Of a DNA stretch of 64,000 nucleotides, positions 52,929 to 61,249 are shown in pieces (position 1 is the stretch's first letter; the number at the start of each line of letters is the position of its first letter). Below the pieces are notes generated by a model. That model made no database searches. It saw nothing but the letters and a program-made list of their open reading frames with translations, and had not been told where the DNA came from. The DNA is from Spirochaetaceae bacterium (GTDB lineage: Bacteria; Spirochaetota; Spirochaetia; B11-G9), in NCBI GenBank assembly GCA_015493635.1, contig WGCU01000032.1, forward strand, positions 36,982-100,981, read 5' to 3'. The translations under genes and the position numbers were made by a program.

Positions 52929-54247
52929 TGAAAAAGATCCTCATTGTGGATGATGAAGTAAACATGAGAAAGGTTCTCACTATTCTTTTTACCAGAGAAA
53001 AGTATGAGGTTGAAACGGCATCCAACGGGAAAGAAGCGGTCACCTTACTGGAACAGGGCAGGACTTTTGATCTTATTCTCAGTGATCTTAAAATGCCCGT
53101 CATGGATGGGATTCAGCTGCTGAAATATTTGAAAAAAAGAAGCAATGAAGTGCCCGTTATTCTCATAACTGCCTATGGGACTATATCGGAAGCAGTTGAA
53201 GCGATGAAACACGGAGCGGTTGACTTTATAACAAAACCGTTCAACAAGGAAGATCTTAGAAATATGGTTTTCCGTATTCTCTATAGGGAGGAGAACCCTC
53301 TCCCTGAAAAGGATGATCAGTATTTTAATGATGAGGGTGTCATCTATGTGAGCAGTAAAATCAGAAAGATTATGGAGAATATAAGGAAGATTGCACCGAC
53401 AAACCTGTCAATTCTGCTGACCGGTGAAAGTGGAACGGGTAAAAGTGTTATTGCACGGGCAATACATAATTATGCCTTTAAAAATGCACATCTTCAGGCA
53501 CCCTTCGTAAGTATCAATTGCCCTGCTTTGCCGGATACCTTGCTGGAAAGTGAATTATTCGGATATAAAAAGGGAGCTTTTACCGGTGCAGACAAAGATT
53601 TTCCAGGGAAAGTCAGTGTTGCTGACGGGGGGACCTTGTTCCTGGATGAAATTGGAGATCTTTCTCTTACCGTACAGGCCAAATTGTTAAAACTTCTTGA
53701 AGAAGGGGTCTATGAACCTCTGGGAAGTACCACAGCCCGCAAGGCCCATATCCGTATTTTAAGCGCAACAAATCAGAATATCCCTGAAATGATTATACAG
53801 AGGAGATTTCGAGAGGATCTGTATTACCGGATAAATGCGGCCATTTTTGAAATTCCTTCGCTACGGGAGCGGAAGGAGGATATACTACCCTTAACCCGAT
53901 ATTACATAAAGAAGTTTTCTCTTGAGAATCATCGTGAAATTCTGACAATTCCACCTGAAGGAATTAAACGGTTAACGCAGTATAACTGGCCGGGGAATAT
54001 CAGGGAACTGGGAAATGTTCTGCAGAAAGCTGTCATTCTTTCTGAGGGGCATGAGCTTGATATTGATTCTCTTCCGAAGAATGCTACAATCGATGTTTCT
54101 GATGTATCTTCAGTGGAAAAAGTGCGGGTAGAAGCAGCAATTCAAAGGAACCACGGTAATATATCCGCGGCAGCACGGGAACTCGGAATGTCCCGGGGCT
54201 CTCTCCGCCATAGAATAAAAAAATATCGTATTTCTGGCTACCATTAG
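52928..54247 (+). CDS. NtrC-family sigma-54-dependent response regulator
   Basis: 439-aa activator. Receiver (about 1-120) with ILIVDDEVNMRK and phospho-Asp in ILSDLKMPVMDG and Lys in FITKPFN; AAA+ domain (about 140-375) with Walker A GESGTGKSVIARAIH, the sigma-54 contact motif GAFTGA, Walker B GGTLFLDEIGDL and YNWPGNIRELGN; C-terminal Fis-type HTH NISAAARELGMSRGSLRHRI. The GAFTGA motif means it should open sigma-54 promoters. Such a promoter (54342-54357) and two palindromes lie directly downstream, before the ABC transporter genes. Confidence 0.95.
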   Translation: MKKILIVDDEVNMRKVLTILFTREKYEVETASNGKEAVTLLEQGRTFDLILSDLKMPVMDGIQLLKYLKKRSNEVPVILITAYGTISEAVEAMKHGAVDFITKPFNKEDLRNMVFRILYREENPLPEKDDQYFNDEGVIYVSSKIRKIMENIRKIAPTNLSILLTGESGTGKSVIARAIHNYAFKNAHLQAPFVSINCPALPDTLLESELFGYKKGAFTGADKDFPGKVSVADGGTLFLDEIGDLSLTVQAKLLKLLEEGVYEPLGSTTARKAHIRILSATNQNIPEMIIQRRFREDLYYRINAAIFEIPSLRERKEDILPLTRYYIKKFSLENHREILTIPPEGIKRLTQYNWPGNIRELGNVLQKAVILSEGHELDIDSLPKNATIDVSDVSSVEKVRVEAAIQRNHGNISAAARELGMSRGSLRHRIKKYRISGYH

Positions 54248-54250
54248 CCA
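54235..54250. promoter_or_regulatory. Upstream activator palindrome 1
   Basis: TGGCTACCATTAGCCA: six-base perfect arms with a four-base spacer. It overlaps the stop codon of the NtrC-type regulator gene. Centre lies about 126 bases upstream of the predicted sigma-54 transcription start. Confidence 0.72.
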
Positions 54251-54255
54251 ATAAC

Positions 54256-54271
54256 CGGCTATGTGTAGCCA
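54256..54271. promoter_or_regulatory. Upstream activator palindrome 2
   Basis: CGGCTATGTGTAGCCA: arms GGCTA/TAGCC with the same four-base spacer as palindrome 1. Its centre is 21 bases from that of palindrome 1, two DNA turns, and about 105 bases upstream of the predicted start. Same-face tandem sites are typical of NtrC-class enhancers. Confidence 0.72.
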
Positions 54272-54341
54272 TTTTAAACAGTTTTTTTCTCCCCGTTTAT
54301 GCTGTTCTGCCCTTCTTGTATTGTTTTAAGGAAACAATTTC

Positions 54342-54357
54342 TGGCATAGAAATTGCT
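54342..54357 (+). promoter_or_regulatory. Sigma-54 (RpoN) promoter
   Basis: TGGCATAGAAATTGCT matches the -24/-12 consensus, with exactly ten bases between GG and GC. Predicted start is near 54368, leaving about 22 bases to the binding-protein ATG at 54390, with GGAGGAAG as Shine-Dalgarno. Confidence 0.82.
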
Positions 54358-54389
54358 CAGCTTTTATAAATACTTTAATGGAGGAAGAT

Positions 54390-55685
54390 ATGTTAAAGAA
54401 AAGCTTGCTTCTTTTCGTTGCTTTGGCACTGGTATTTACCTTTGCCCTCAGCGCGAACGGACAAAAAGATTCCGGGAAAGCTGCAGCATCCCAGGAAAAG
54501 GTAAAAATAATTTTTACCAGTTGGAGAACAGAGGATATTGACCGTATGAACAGGATCAATGCTGTCTATATGAAGAAACATCCGAATGTTGAAGTTGTTT
54601 TCCAGCCCATCAATGATAATGAGTATGATGCTCAGATGAAAGCCGCTCTGGAGACCGGGACAGGTGCCGATGTCATCTTTCTGCGGTCCTACGATACAGG
54701 GCTCAGCGTCTATAAAGGCGGTTCACTGGCAGTACTTAATGATCTGATTCCTGCTGTAAATGATTTTCCCAGTGCGGCAAAAAAAGCATGGTCAACAGAA
54801 GATGGTAAAATTTATGGAGTTCCCTTTGCAGGAGTAACCCATGGTGTGTACTATCATAAAGATGTTTTTAAAAAATACGGATTGCAGGAACCAACAACCT
54901 GGGATGAATTTATTAAGGTTGCCCAGACCCTGAAAGACAACGGTGAAGTTGTGTTTGCCCAGGGAGCTCTTGATGACTGGACATGTTACGAAGTTGTATT
55001 CAGCGGTGTCTGTACAAACTGGTGGGGTGGTGAAAAAGCCCGTCAGGCTCTTATGGCTGGAAAGCAAAAATTAACAGATCCCAACTGGGTAAGCGCATTT
55101 AAGGCGGAAGATCAGCTTCAGCAGTTTTTTCCTAAAGGGTATCAAGCCCTTGATTATGTTTCCATGCAGCAGATGTTCGGAACAGGGCAGGCAGCCATGT
55201 TCATGGGCGGATCATGGGAACTTGGTGTTTTTGAGGACCTTGGTTCCGGTTCAGAAGATATAGGCTGGTTTCCTCCTCCTCTGGTGCACAAAGGTGACAG
55301 GATGCAGTACTGTTTCCATGTTGATTCAGGTATCGGCTTGAACAAGAATTCCAAACACTACCAGGAAGCTCTTGATTATGTACGCTGGACCGCTACTCCG
55401 GAATTTGCCGAACTGTTTATGAATGAACTTCCCGGATTTTTTGCCTACACTCCCGGAAAGTATAATTTGAAAAACCCTCTTGCGAAGGAGATGATTGGTG
55501 TGGCCGCCAACGCGGATTTGACGGTACGGGCGGTATGGGAAAAGATGTCAGCACAGTCACCAAGCGGAAACAGCTTGATGGGTGAAGCTTTGACAAAAAT
55601 GTGGAAAGATGAGTTAACACCTGAGCAGGCTGCTGCTTACGTGCAGAATGGTCTTGCCACCTGGTACAAACCTTTTCAGAAGTAA
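54390..55685 (+). CDS. ABC transporter sugar-binding protein
   Basis: 431-aa periplasmic binding protein of the carbohydrate uptake (CUT1) type. Signal peptide about residues 1-22, probably processed near SANG; no lipobox cysteine. Family features: VKIIFTSWRTEDIDRMNRIN, GADVIFLRSYDTGLSVYKGG, KIYGVPFAGVTHGVYYHKDVFKKYG, MFGTGQAAMFMGGSWELGVF. ATG 54390 is preferred over 54378 because GGAGGAAG lies between them. Transcribed from the sigma-54 promoter and followed by a hairpin before the permeases, which usually keeps the binding protein in excess. Ligand unknown. Confidence 0.92.
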   Translation: MLKKSLLLFVALALVFTFALSANGQKDSGKAAASQEKVKIIFTSWRTEDIDRMNRINAVYMKKHPNVEVVFQPINDNEYDAQMKAALETGTGADVIFLRSYDTGLSVYKGGSLAVLNDLIPAVNDFPSAAKKAWSTEDGKIYGVPFAGVTHGVYYHKDVFKKYGLQEPTTWDEFIKVAQTLKDNGEVVFAQGALDDWTCYEVVFSGVCTNWWGGEKARQALMAGKQKLTDPNWVSAFKAEDQLQQFFPKGYQALDYVSMQQMFGTGQAAMFMGGSWELGVFEDLGSGSEDIGWFPPPLVHKGDRMQYCFHVDSGIGLNKNSKHYQEALDYVRWTATPEFAELFMNELPGFFAYTPGKYNLKNPLAKEMIGVAANADLTVRAVWEKMSAQSPSGNSLMGEALTKMWKDELTPEQAAAYVQNGLATWYKPFQK

Positions 55686-55694
55686 ATAATGAAA

Positions 55695-55721
55695 GGCAGG
55701 CGGGTACTGGTCCCGTCTGCC
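55695..55721 (+). promoter_or_regulatory. Intra-operon hairpin between binding protein and permease
   Basis: Arms GGCAGGCGGG (55695-55704) and CCCGTCTGCC (55712-55721) pair over ten bases with one G-U. There is no long T-run, so it is more likely an mRNA-stabilising or partial-readthrough element than a full terminator. Confidence 0.6.
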
Positions 55722-55751
55722 AGCCTTTTACAGTACATAGTGGAGATTTAA

Positions 55752-56675
55752 ATGTCTATTTACCGAAAACAACGATGGAAACCGTTTATGGTTTTATTTA
55801 TTCTTCCGGCAGCCGCTATCTATCTCATTTTTCTGCTTTTACCAATAGTTGATTCACTGCGGTTGAGTTTTTATTCCGGAAGCGGTTTTATTCCGAAAGA
55901 ATTTGTCGGATTGGATAATTATGTTAAATTATTTACCCAGTTTCCCTTCAAACAGCGGTTATGGAATGCCTTCAGGAATAATATTGAATTTTTTCTTATT
56001 GTTACTGTTGTTCAGAATGTTTTCGGATTTTTTATAGCCTTCCTTGTGACCCGTAAAATTTTGGGGAATCATTTTTTTAGAAAGATAAGTTTTCTGCCTA
56101 CAACTCTGTCCGTTCTTGTTGTTGGTTTTTTGTTTAAACTTATCCTGAACCCGTCCTGGGGTATTTTTAATAAAATGCTTTTCGCGATAGGGCTTTCCGG
56201 TATTATTCAGCCTTGGCTCGGTATACCGGCTACCGCGCTGCCGGCGTTGGCGGTTGTTGTCAGCTGGCAGTTTATGGGAGAATCTGTACTGTTTTATACA
56301 GCCGGAATTGATGCGATATCTGACGAGATACTTGAAGCTGCCAGAATTGACGGTGCAAATCCGTTTCAGGAACTCCGGCACATCATTGTCCCGGCAATAA
56401 TGCCCATTATCGGTATTGTCACCATTCTTATTTTTATCGGTGATTTTACCCAGTTTGATATTGTGTATGCCATGGCGACAACACAGGCAAATCCTGCCTT
56501 TGCGACCGACCTCTTTGGTTCCCTCTTTTACCGGGCTACCTTTTCTACCCCTGTCCGGGGAGGCTGGGGAATGGGTATGGGAGCGGCTGTTTCCAGTATA
56601 ATGTTTATTCTTGTTTTTTCCGCTGTTATGATCTGGCTGTACTTTTTCAAAATGAAGGGGGAAACCGATGAATAG
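55752..56675 (+). CDS. ABC sugar transporter permease (MalF/UgpA-like)
   Basis: 307-aa inner-membrane permease with about six helices. The EAA loop contacting the ATPase reads ILEAARIDGANPFQELRHIIVPAIMP. N-terminal FIPKEFVGLDNYVKLF is typical of CUT1 permeases. Overlaps the second permease by 8 bases. No ATPase gene follows, so a shared MsmK/UgpC-type ATPase elsewhere is implied. Confidence 0.93.
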   Translation: MSIYRKQRWKPFMVLFILPAAAIYLIFLLLPIVDSLRLSFYSGSGFIPKEFVGLDNYVKLFTQFPFKQRLWNAFRNNIEFFLIVTVVQNVFGFFIAFLVTRKILGNHFFRKISFLPTTLSVLVVGFLFKLILNPSWGIFNKMLFAIGLSGIIQPWLGIPATALPALAVVVSWQFMGESVLFYTAGIDAISDEILEAARIDGANPFQELRHIIVPAIMPIIGIVTILIFIGDFTQFDIVYAMATTQANPAFATDLFGSLFYRATFSTPVRGGWGMGMGAAVSSIMFILVFSAVMIWLYFFKMKGETDE

Positions 56676-57507
56676 ATTAAAAGTACAAAAAAAGTTCTGG
56701 GAAATAATCCTTTTTGTTTTTTTATCATTATACGCCCTGACAATTCTGTATCCCTTGCTGCTTATGTTTCTTACATCATTAAAAACGACAAGGGAAATTT
56801 TTACCAATCCATTTGGACTCCCTGCTACCTTTAATATTACCAGTTATGTAAAGCTCCTTACCATTTCTCATTATCTTAAGTATTTTAAAAACAGTATTGT
56901 TGTAAGCCTTGTGTCTCTTACCATTATTATGTTCAGCGCGTCTACTGCGTCGTACATTCTCGCAAAGTATGATGTCAAGGGGAGGGGAGCGCTGTACCTC
57001 TTCTTTGTAGCGGGCCTCATTATCCCTATACGGCTGGGTACCATCAGCATTATGAGAATGATGATAGGTATGCACATCAATAACAATCTGCTTTCAGTTA
57101 TTATTCTCAGTACGGCAGTGGGAATTCCCTTCGGAGTTTTTATTCTTACTGACTTTATAAAAATGATACCGGAAGAGTTAAGCAACGCTGCCCGGATTGA
57201 CGGATGTACCGAGCCGGGTATTTTCCGTATCGTCATACTGCCTCTTCTCCGTCCGGCCCTTGCGGCTGTTGCCATTGTAAACTTTATCCCTGTATGGAAT
57301 GATTTCTGGTTTCCCCTTGTTCTTTTAAAGGATGATGCAGTACGAACGGTACCCCTTGCTACGGCACTCCTTTTTGGGCAGTACTCAACAAATTACGGGT
57401 TGGTTTTTGCCGTACTGTCCATGGCCTCGATTCCCGTTATTATAATCTATCTGTTATTCTCCCGGCAGTTTATAAAAGGGCTCTCGTCCGGTGCGCTTAA
57501 AGGGTAG
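56668..57507 (+). CDS. ABC sugar transporter permease (MalG/UgpE-like)
   Basis: 279-aa inner-membrane permease with about six helices. The EAA loop reads LSNAARIDGCTEPGIFRIVILPLLRPA. Pairs with the preceding permease. Its stop is 14 bases from the stop of the convergent metA gene. Confidence 0.93.
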   Translation: MNRLKVQKKFWEIILFVFLSLYALTILYPLLLMFLTSLKTTREIFTNPFGLPATFNITSYVKLLTISHYLKYFKNSIVVSLVSLTIIMFSASTASYILAKYDVKGRGALYLFFVAGLIIPIRLGTISIMRMMIGMHINNNLLSVIILSTAVGIPFGVFILTDFIKMIPEELSNAARIDGCTEPGIFRIVILPLLRPALAAVAIVNFIPVWNDFWFPLVLLKDDAVRTVPLATALLFGQYSTNYGLVFAVLSMASIPVIIIYLLFSRQFIKGLSSGALKG

Positions 57508-57521
57508 GTTTATACTTGGTA

Positions 57522-58421
57522 TTATATTTCATAGGGGGTTCTTAAATATACATCCTTGACCCATTGGGTAAAGAATTCAAGGCTGTGGCTTCTCCAGGTA
57601 TTTAACGGATGATCAATATCAAGATTGAAAGGTTTTTGAATAGCTGTTATACCTTTTTCAAGATCTCTCTTGTATTCATTGACAAGCCGTTCAGTTTCAT
57701 ATTCCGGGTGGCCGAGATGCATGAGAAACCGCTTGTCCGCTGTCTCAAAAATGGAGTAGCCTGTCTCTTTTGAATATGCCAGGAGGGACAGATCCTCCGA
57801 AGATGCTCTTTCTTCAAGGAGCTTATCCTCTATTCCCGCGTAGCGGGACTGGGGGGACATAAATATATCATCCAGTTCACCGGTAATCGGGTGATCCCTG
57901 TTAATATTTTTTAACGGGTAGACACCGAAAATTTTACGGGGGAACACTTTTTTCTCAATACCGTTAAAATAAGCGAGAGCCAGTCCTCCCCAGCAGATAC
58001 CGAGTGTAGAGGCGATGTTTTCCCGGGCATAAGAGAGGATATCACTGAGTTCATCCCAGAACCAGATATCGGAGAACTCCTTTTCCTCAACAGGTGCCCC
58101 TGTGATAATGAGGCCGTCAAAACCTCTATCTTTAATTGCTTCTTCAAACGAGACGTACAGTTTATCAAGATGTACTTTACTGGTGCTTTTATAAGGGTGG
58201 GTATTCAGTCTGATCCATACAGGTTCTATCTGCAGAACAGACCGTCCTATGGGAAAAAGGATGTTATATTCGTACGTATCAGCAACCGGCATGATGTTAA
58301 GGATTCCAATTCTCAAAGGTCTGAAATCCTGTTTTTGAGCCTGGAAAGAGGTCATGCAGTGGATCCTTCGGTTTTCCAGAGCTTTCCGGGCGTGATAATC
58401 TTCCGGTAGAATTATTGCCAT
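57522..58421 (-). CDS. metA: Homoserine O-acetyltransferase (MetA family)
   Basis: 299-aa MetA family acyltransferase. Catalytic Cys is in TLGICWGGLALAYF and the catalytic His in LMHLGHPEYET. In the segment ITGAPVEEKEF a Glu stands where E. coli succinyltransferase has Gly; this Glu is known to favour acetyl-CoA, so O-acetylhomoserine is the expected product. That fits the neighbouring O-acetylhomoserine sulfhydrylase. The ATG follows the metY stop with no gap. Last gene of cysK-metY-metA. Confidence 0.92.
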   Translation of the reverse strand: MAIILPEDYHARKALENRRIHCMTSFQAQKQDFRPLRIGILNIMPVADTYEYNILFPIGRSVLQIEPVWIRLNTHPYKSTSKVHLDKLYVSFEEAIKDRGFDGLIITGAPVEEKEFSDIWFWDELSDILSYARENIASTLGICWGGLALAYFNGIEKKVFPRKIFGVYPLKNINRDHPITGELDDIFMSPQSRYAGIEDKLLEERASSEDLSLLAYSKETGYSIFETADKRFLMHLGHPEYETERLVNEYKRDLEKGITAIQKPFNLDIDHPLNTWRSHSLEFFTQWVKDVYLRTPYEI

Positions 58422-59690
58422 CTATAGAGCCTGCTTAATATCGTTTATGATATCCTCTGCATCTTCTATACCGACGGAAAGACGGATAAGATCAGGGGTA
58501 ATACCGCCTTTCAGCTGATCTTCTTCAGACAGCTGGGAATGGGTTGTACTTGCGGGGTGAATGGCAAGAGTCTTTGCGTCTCCCACATTTGCAAGATGGG
58601 ATATCAGTTTAAGAGTGTTTATAAAGTGTTCTCCAGCAGTTTTTCCCCCTTTTAAACCGAATACAACCATACCTCCATACCCCTTTTTTAACAGGGAGGA
58701 AGCAAGAGAGTACGAGGGGTCACTTTTTAAACCGGGGTAGCGCACCCATGCAACCTTTGGGTTCCCCTGCAGGAATTCAGCTACCTTTATTGCATTGGTG
58801 CAGTGTCTTTCCATCCTGAGGGAAAGGGTCTCTATCCCCTGCAGTATTATCCAGGCATTGTCCGGGCTTATACATGCGCCAAGGTTCCGTAAAGGGGTAA
58901 GCCTCATCCGTAGAATAAATGCGAGAGGATTCAATTCTCCAAGATCATGAGCGAACTTGATATTATGATAGGAACTGTCCGGTTTATTGTAGAGACTGAA
59001 TTTTGGATCCGTCCAGTCGAAGGTTCCTCCGTCAACAACAATACCTCCAAGAGCTGTCCCGTGTCCTCCCATCCATTTGGTAAGGGAGTGAACGACAATA
59101 TGGGCACCATGTTCCAGAGGCTTGAAAAGGTAGGGGGTGGTAAAGGTTGAATCTACGGCAAAAGGAATATGATGACGCTGCGCAATTTTGCCGATTCCCT
59201 CTATATCTGCAATATCAAGGGTTGGATTCCCTATAACTTCAGCGTACAGCAGTCTGGTACGTTCTGTTACAGCGGCTTCAAACTCTTCCGGCTTTGCCGG
59301 GTCAACAAATTTAACGGTAATTCCCATTCCCGGAAGTATCTTCTTGAACATGGTAAACGTTCCTCCGTAAAGATTTACCGCTGCAACGATTTCATCCCCC
59401 GATTCACAGATATTTATCGCTGTATAGAATATGGCAGAAGTTCCGGAAGCGAGAGCAAGGGCCGCTGCTCCGCCTTCAAGGGCCGCTACCCGTTGTTCAA
59501 GGACATCCTGTGTAGGGTTCTGTAGCCGGGTATAGATATTACCCAGCTCTTTTAATGCAAAAAGGTTTGCAGCGTGTTCAGTACTTTTAAAAAGATACGC
59601 ACTTGTTCGGTAAACGGGGGTTGCCCGTGATCCTGTCTGATCAATCGCCGCTCCAGCGTGAAGCGCCAGTGTATCAAAATTATATTCCAT
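58422..59690 (-). CDS. metY: O-acetylhomoserine aminocarboxypropyltransferase
   Basis: 422-aa PLP enzyme of the Cys/Met metabolism family, making homocysteine from O-acetylhomoserine and sulfide. Motifs: FDTLALHAGAAIDQTGSRATP (typical MetY start), NIYTRLQNPTQDVLEQRVAALEGG, the PLP lysine in VHSLTKWMGGHGTALGG, and STTHSQLSEEDQL near the C-terminus. Between cysK (23 bp gap) and metA. Confidence 0.95.
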   Translation of the reverse strand: MEYNFDTLALHAGAAIDQTGSRATPVYRTSAYLFKSTEHAANLFALKELGNIYTRLQNPTQDVLEQRVAALEGGAAALALASGTSAIFYTAINICESGDEIVAAVNLYGGTFTMFKKILPGMGITVKFVDPAKPEEFEAAVTERTRLLYAEVIGNPTLDIADIEGIGKIAQRHHIPFAVDSTFTTPYLFKPLEHGAHIVVHSLTKWMGGHGTALGGIVVDGGTFDWTDPKFSLYNKPDSSYHNIKFAHDLGELNPLAFILRMRLTPLRNLGACISPDNAWIILQGIETLSLRMERHCTNAIKVAEFLQGNPKVAWVRYPGLKSDPSYSLASSLLKKGYGGMVVFGLKGGKTAGEHFINTLKLISHLANVGDAKTLAIHPASTTHSQLSEEDQLKGGITPDLIRLSVGIEDAEDIINDIKQAL

Positions 59691-59713
59691 TAATTTCTCC
59701 TATTTTACCTGTC

Positions 59714-60634
59714 TTATACGAAAATATCTGTTGAAAGATAGCGTTCCCCGGTATCCGGAAGGATTACCACGATCAATTTCCCCTTGTTTCCCTTTCTCAA
59801 TGCCACCGTTTCAGCGGCTTTAAGTGCCGCTCCCGATGAGATTCCGAGGAGAATCCCCTCTTTCCGGGCCATGGTCCGGGTCATGGCGGCGGCATCCTCT
59901 GACTTTACTTTTATGACCTCATCAAAAATTGATGTATTTAGTATTTCAGGGATAAAACCTGCACCTATTCCCTGTATCTTATGGGGCCCGGGTTTGTCTC
60001 CGGAAAGGACAGGAGATCCTTCCGGTTCAACTGCATAGACGTTAATATCGGGATTAAATGCTTTTAATGCTTCTCCGCAGCCGGTAATAGTCCCTCCGGT
60101 ACCTACTCCGGCAATAAATATGTCAATTTTCCCCTCAGTATCCTCAATTATTTCCCGGGCTGTTGTTTTTCTGTGTATTTCAGGGTTGGCCGGGTTACGG
60201 AACTGTCCGGGATTAAAACTTCCGGGATTTGCTTTTAAAATTTCTTCCGCTTTAGCCAGTGAACCTTTCATACCTGTTTCAGCCGGAGTAAGAACCAGAT
60301 CCGCACCAAGAGCAATGAGCAGTTTTCTCCGCTCGATACTTAATGAATCGGGCATTACAATAGTGATGCGGTATCCCCGGGCAGCGGCTATAAAGGCGAG
60401 GCCTATACCTGTATTCCCGCTGGTAGCTTCAACAATAAGGGATCCCTTCTTCAGCAGGCCTTTTCTCTCAGCATCTTCAACCATGGAGAGAGCCGTTCTG
60501 TCTTTTACGCTGGAAAGGGGGTTAAAGTATTCGAGCTTTCCAACAATTTCTGCTCCCGTAGATTTTGAAAGTGTTTGAATTTTAACAAGGGGAGTGTTTC
60601 CTACAAGATCCGTTATACTTTGAAAAATTTTCAT
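59714..60634 (-). CDS. cysK: Cysteine synthase (O-acetylserine sulfhydrylase)
   Basis: 306-aa PLP-dependent CysK. PLP lysine in PLSSVKDRTAL, substrate loop EATSGNTGIGLAF, phosphate-binding GVGTGGTITGCGEALK and C-terminal LLGISSGAALKAA. Makes cysteine from O-acetylserine and sulfide; with metY-metA the operon covers cysteine and homocysteine synthesis by direct sulfhydrylation. SD AGGAGG before ATG. No SAM riboswitch or T-box is seen in the 88-base upstream gap. Confidence 0.95.
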   Translation of the reverse strand: MKIFQSITDLVGNTPLVKIQTLSKSTGAEIVGKLEYFNPLSSVKDRTALSMVEDAERKGLLKKGSLIVEATSGNTGIGLAFIAAARGYRITIVMPDSLSIERRKLLIALGADLVLTPAETGMKGSLAKAEEILKANPGSFNPGQFRNPANPEIHRKTTAREIIEDTEGKIDIFIAGVGTGGTITGCGEALKAFNPDINVYAVEPEGSPVLSGDKPGPHKIQGIGAGFIPEILNTSIFDEVIKVKSEDAAAMTRTMARKEGILLGISSGAALKAAETVALRKGNKGKLIVVILPDTGERYLSTDIFV

Positions 60635-60673
60635 TTCCGGCCTCCTGGGATTATAATATTACTATTAAAGTAA

Positions 60674-60702
60674 AGAATAGACCTGCGGGAGGACTCCGTC
60701 AA
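60674..60702 (-). promoter_or_regulatory. cysK-metY-metA promoter
   Basis: Minus strand TTGACG (60702-60697), 17-base spacer, TATTCT (60679-60674), about 40 bases before the ATG at 60634. Confidence 0.65.
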
Positions 60703-60721
60703 GAGGGTGCCGGAGGAATTT

Positions 60722-61249
60722 TCATTCAACCACCGGTAGCCTATAGCTTCTCTTATTCAGATATATTTTAAGTAGATTTGCCCCTACAATTATCAATGGC
60801 ACGGATAAGCCCAAGCGGAGAATTGTGAATTTTACACCGAGAATGGAGGCTTCCATAATGCTCATTGGAATCATAAAGAGGCTTGCCGCCGTTACATACG
60901 TAAAAACAGCCTCGTAACCTGCACCTTTATGGTACAGGCTGTTTGCGAGAGGAAAAGCAACGAAAGTGCCTCCAACGGTTGTAGTCGCCAGGGCAAAAGC
61001 ATAGATATACTTCATGAAACCGGATTTTTTCCCAAAAGATTTCTCTATTTGCTCCCTGCTGATCCAGACTTCAAAAAGTCCGATAAGAACAAAAGCAGGC
61101 GGGAGTATAAGCGCCATGTCCTTCGCAAAAATGTAGAAGTTTTTTCCGATAGCCATACCCGGATCAAAGCTCAGAGCGAAAGAGACGCCGACAAATCCGG
61201 TAAATATGAAAAACAGAAGATAATTTACTTTCCGTTTGTTTATTTTCAT
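60722..61249 (-). CDS. Permease half, ArsP/DUF318-like (second half)
   Basis: 175-aa membrane protein with about five helices. The segments LPPAFVLIGLFEVWISREQIEKSFG and FALATTTVGGTFVAFPLANSLYHKGAG resemble the conserved glycine/proline-rich helices of COG0701/ArsP-like permeases, which are normally about 300-350 aa in one chain. It starts on the last base of the neighbouring half-size gene (TAATG), so both halves probably assemble. Substrate unknown. Confidence 0.72.
   Translation of the reverse strand: MKINKRKVNYLLFFIFTGFVGVSFALSFDPGMAIGKNFYIFAKDMALILPPAFVLIGLFEVWISREQIEKSFGKKSGFMKYIYAFALATTTVGGTFVAFPLANSLYHKGAGYEAVFTYVTAASLFMIPMSIMEASILGVKFTILRLGLSVPLIIVGANLLKIYLNKRSYRLPVVE

Noticed and set aside
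55959..56807. 282-codon minus-strand frame across the permease genes
   Set aside because: Asn/Lys/Arg-rich reverse of membrane helices; the plus-strand permeases have intact EAA loops.
60635..60721. SAM riboswitch or T-box before cysK-metY-metA
   Set aside because: The gap is 88 bases, with a plain promoter and leader; no SAM-I stems or T-box sequence are seen.
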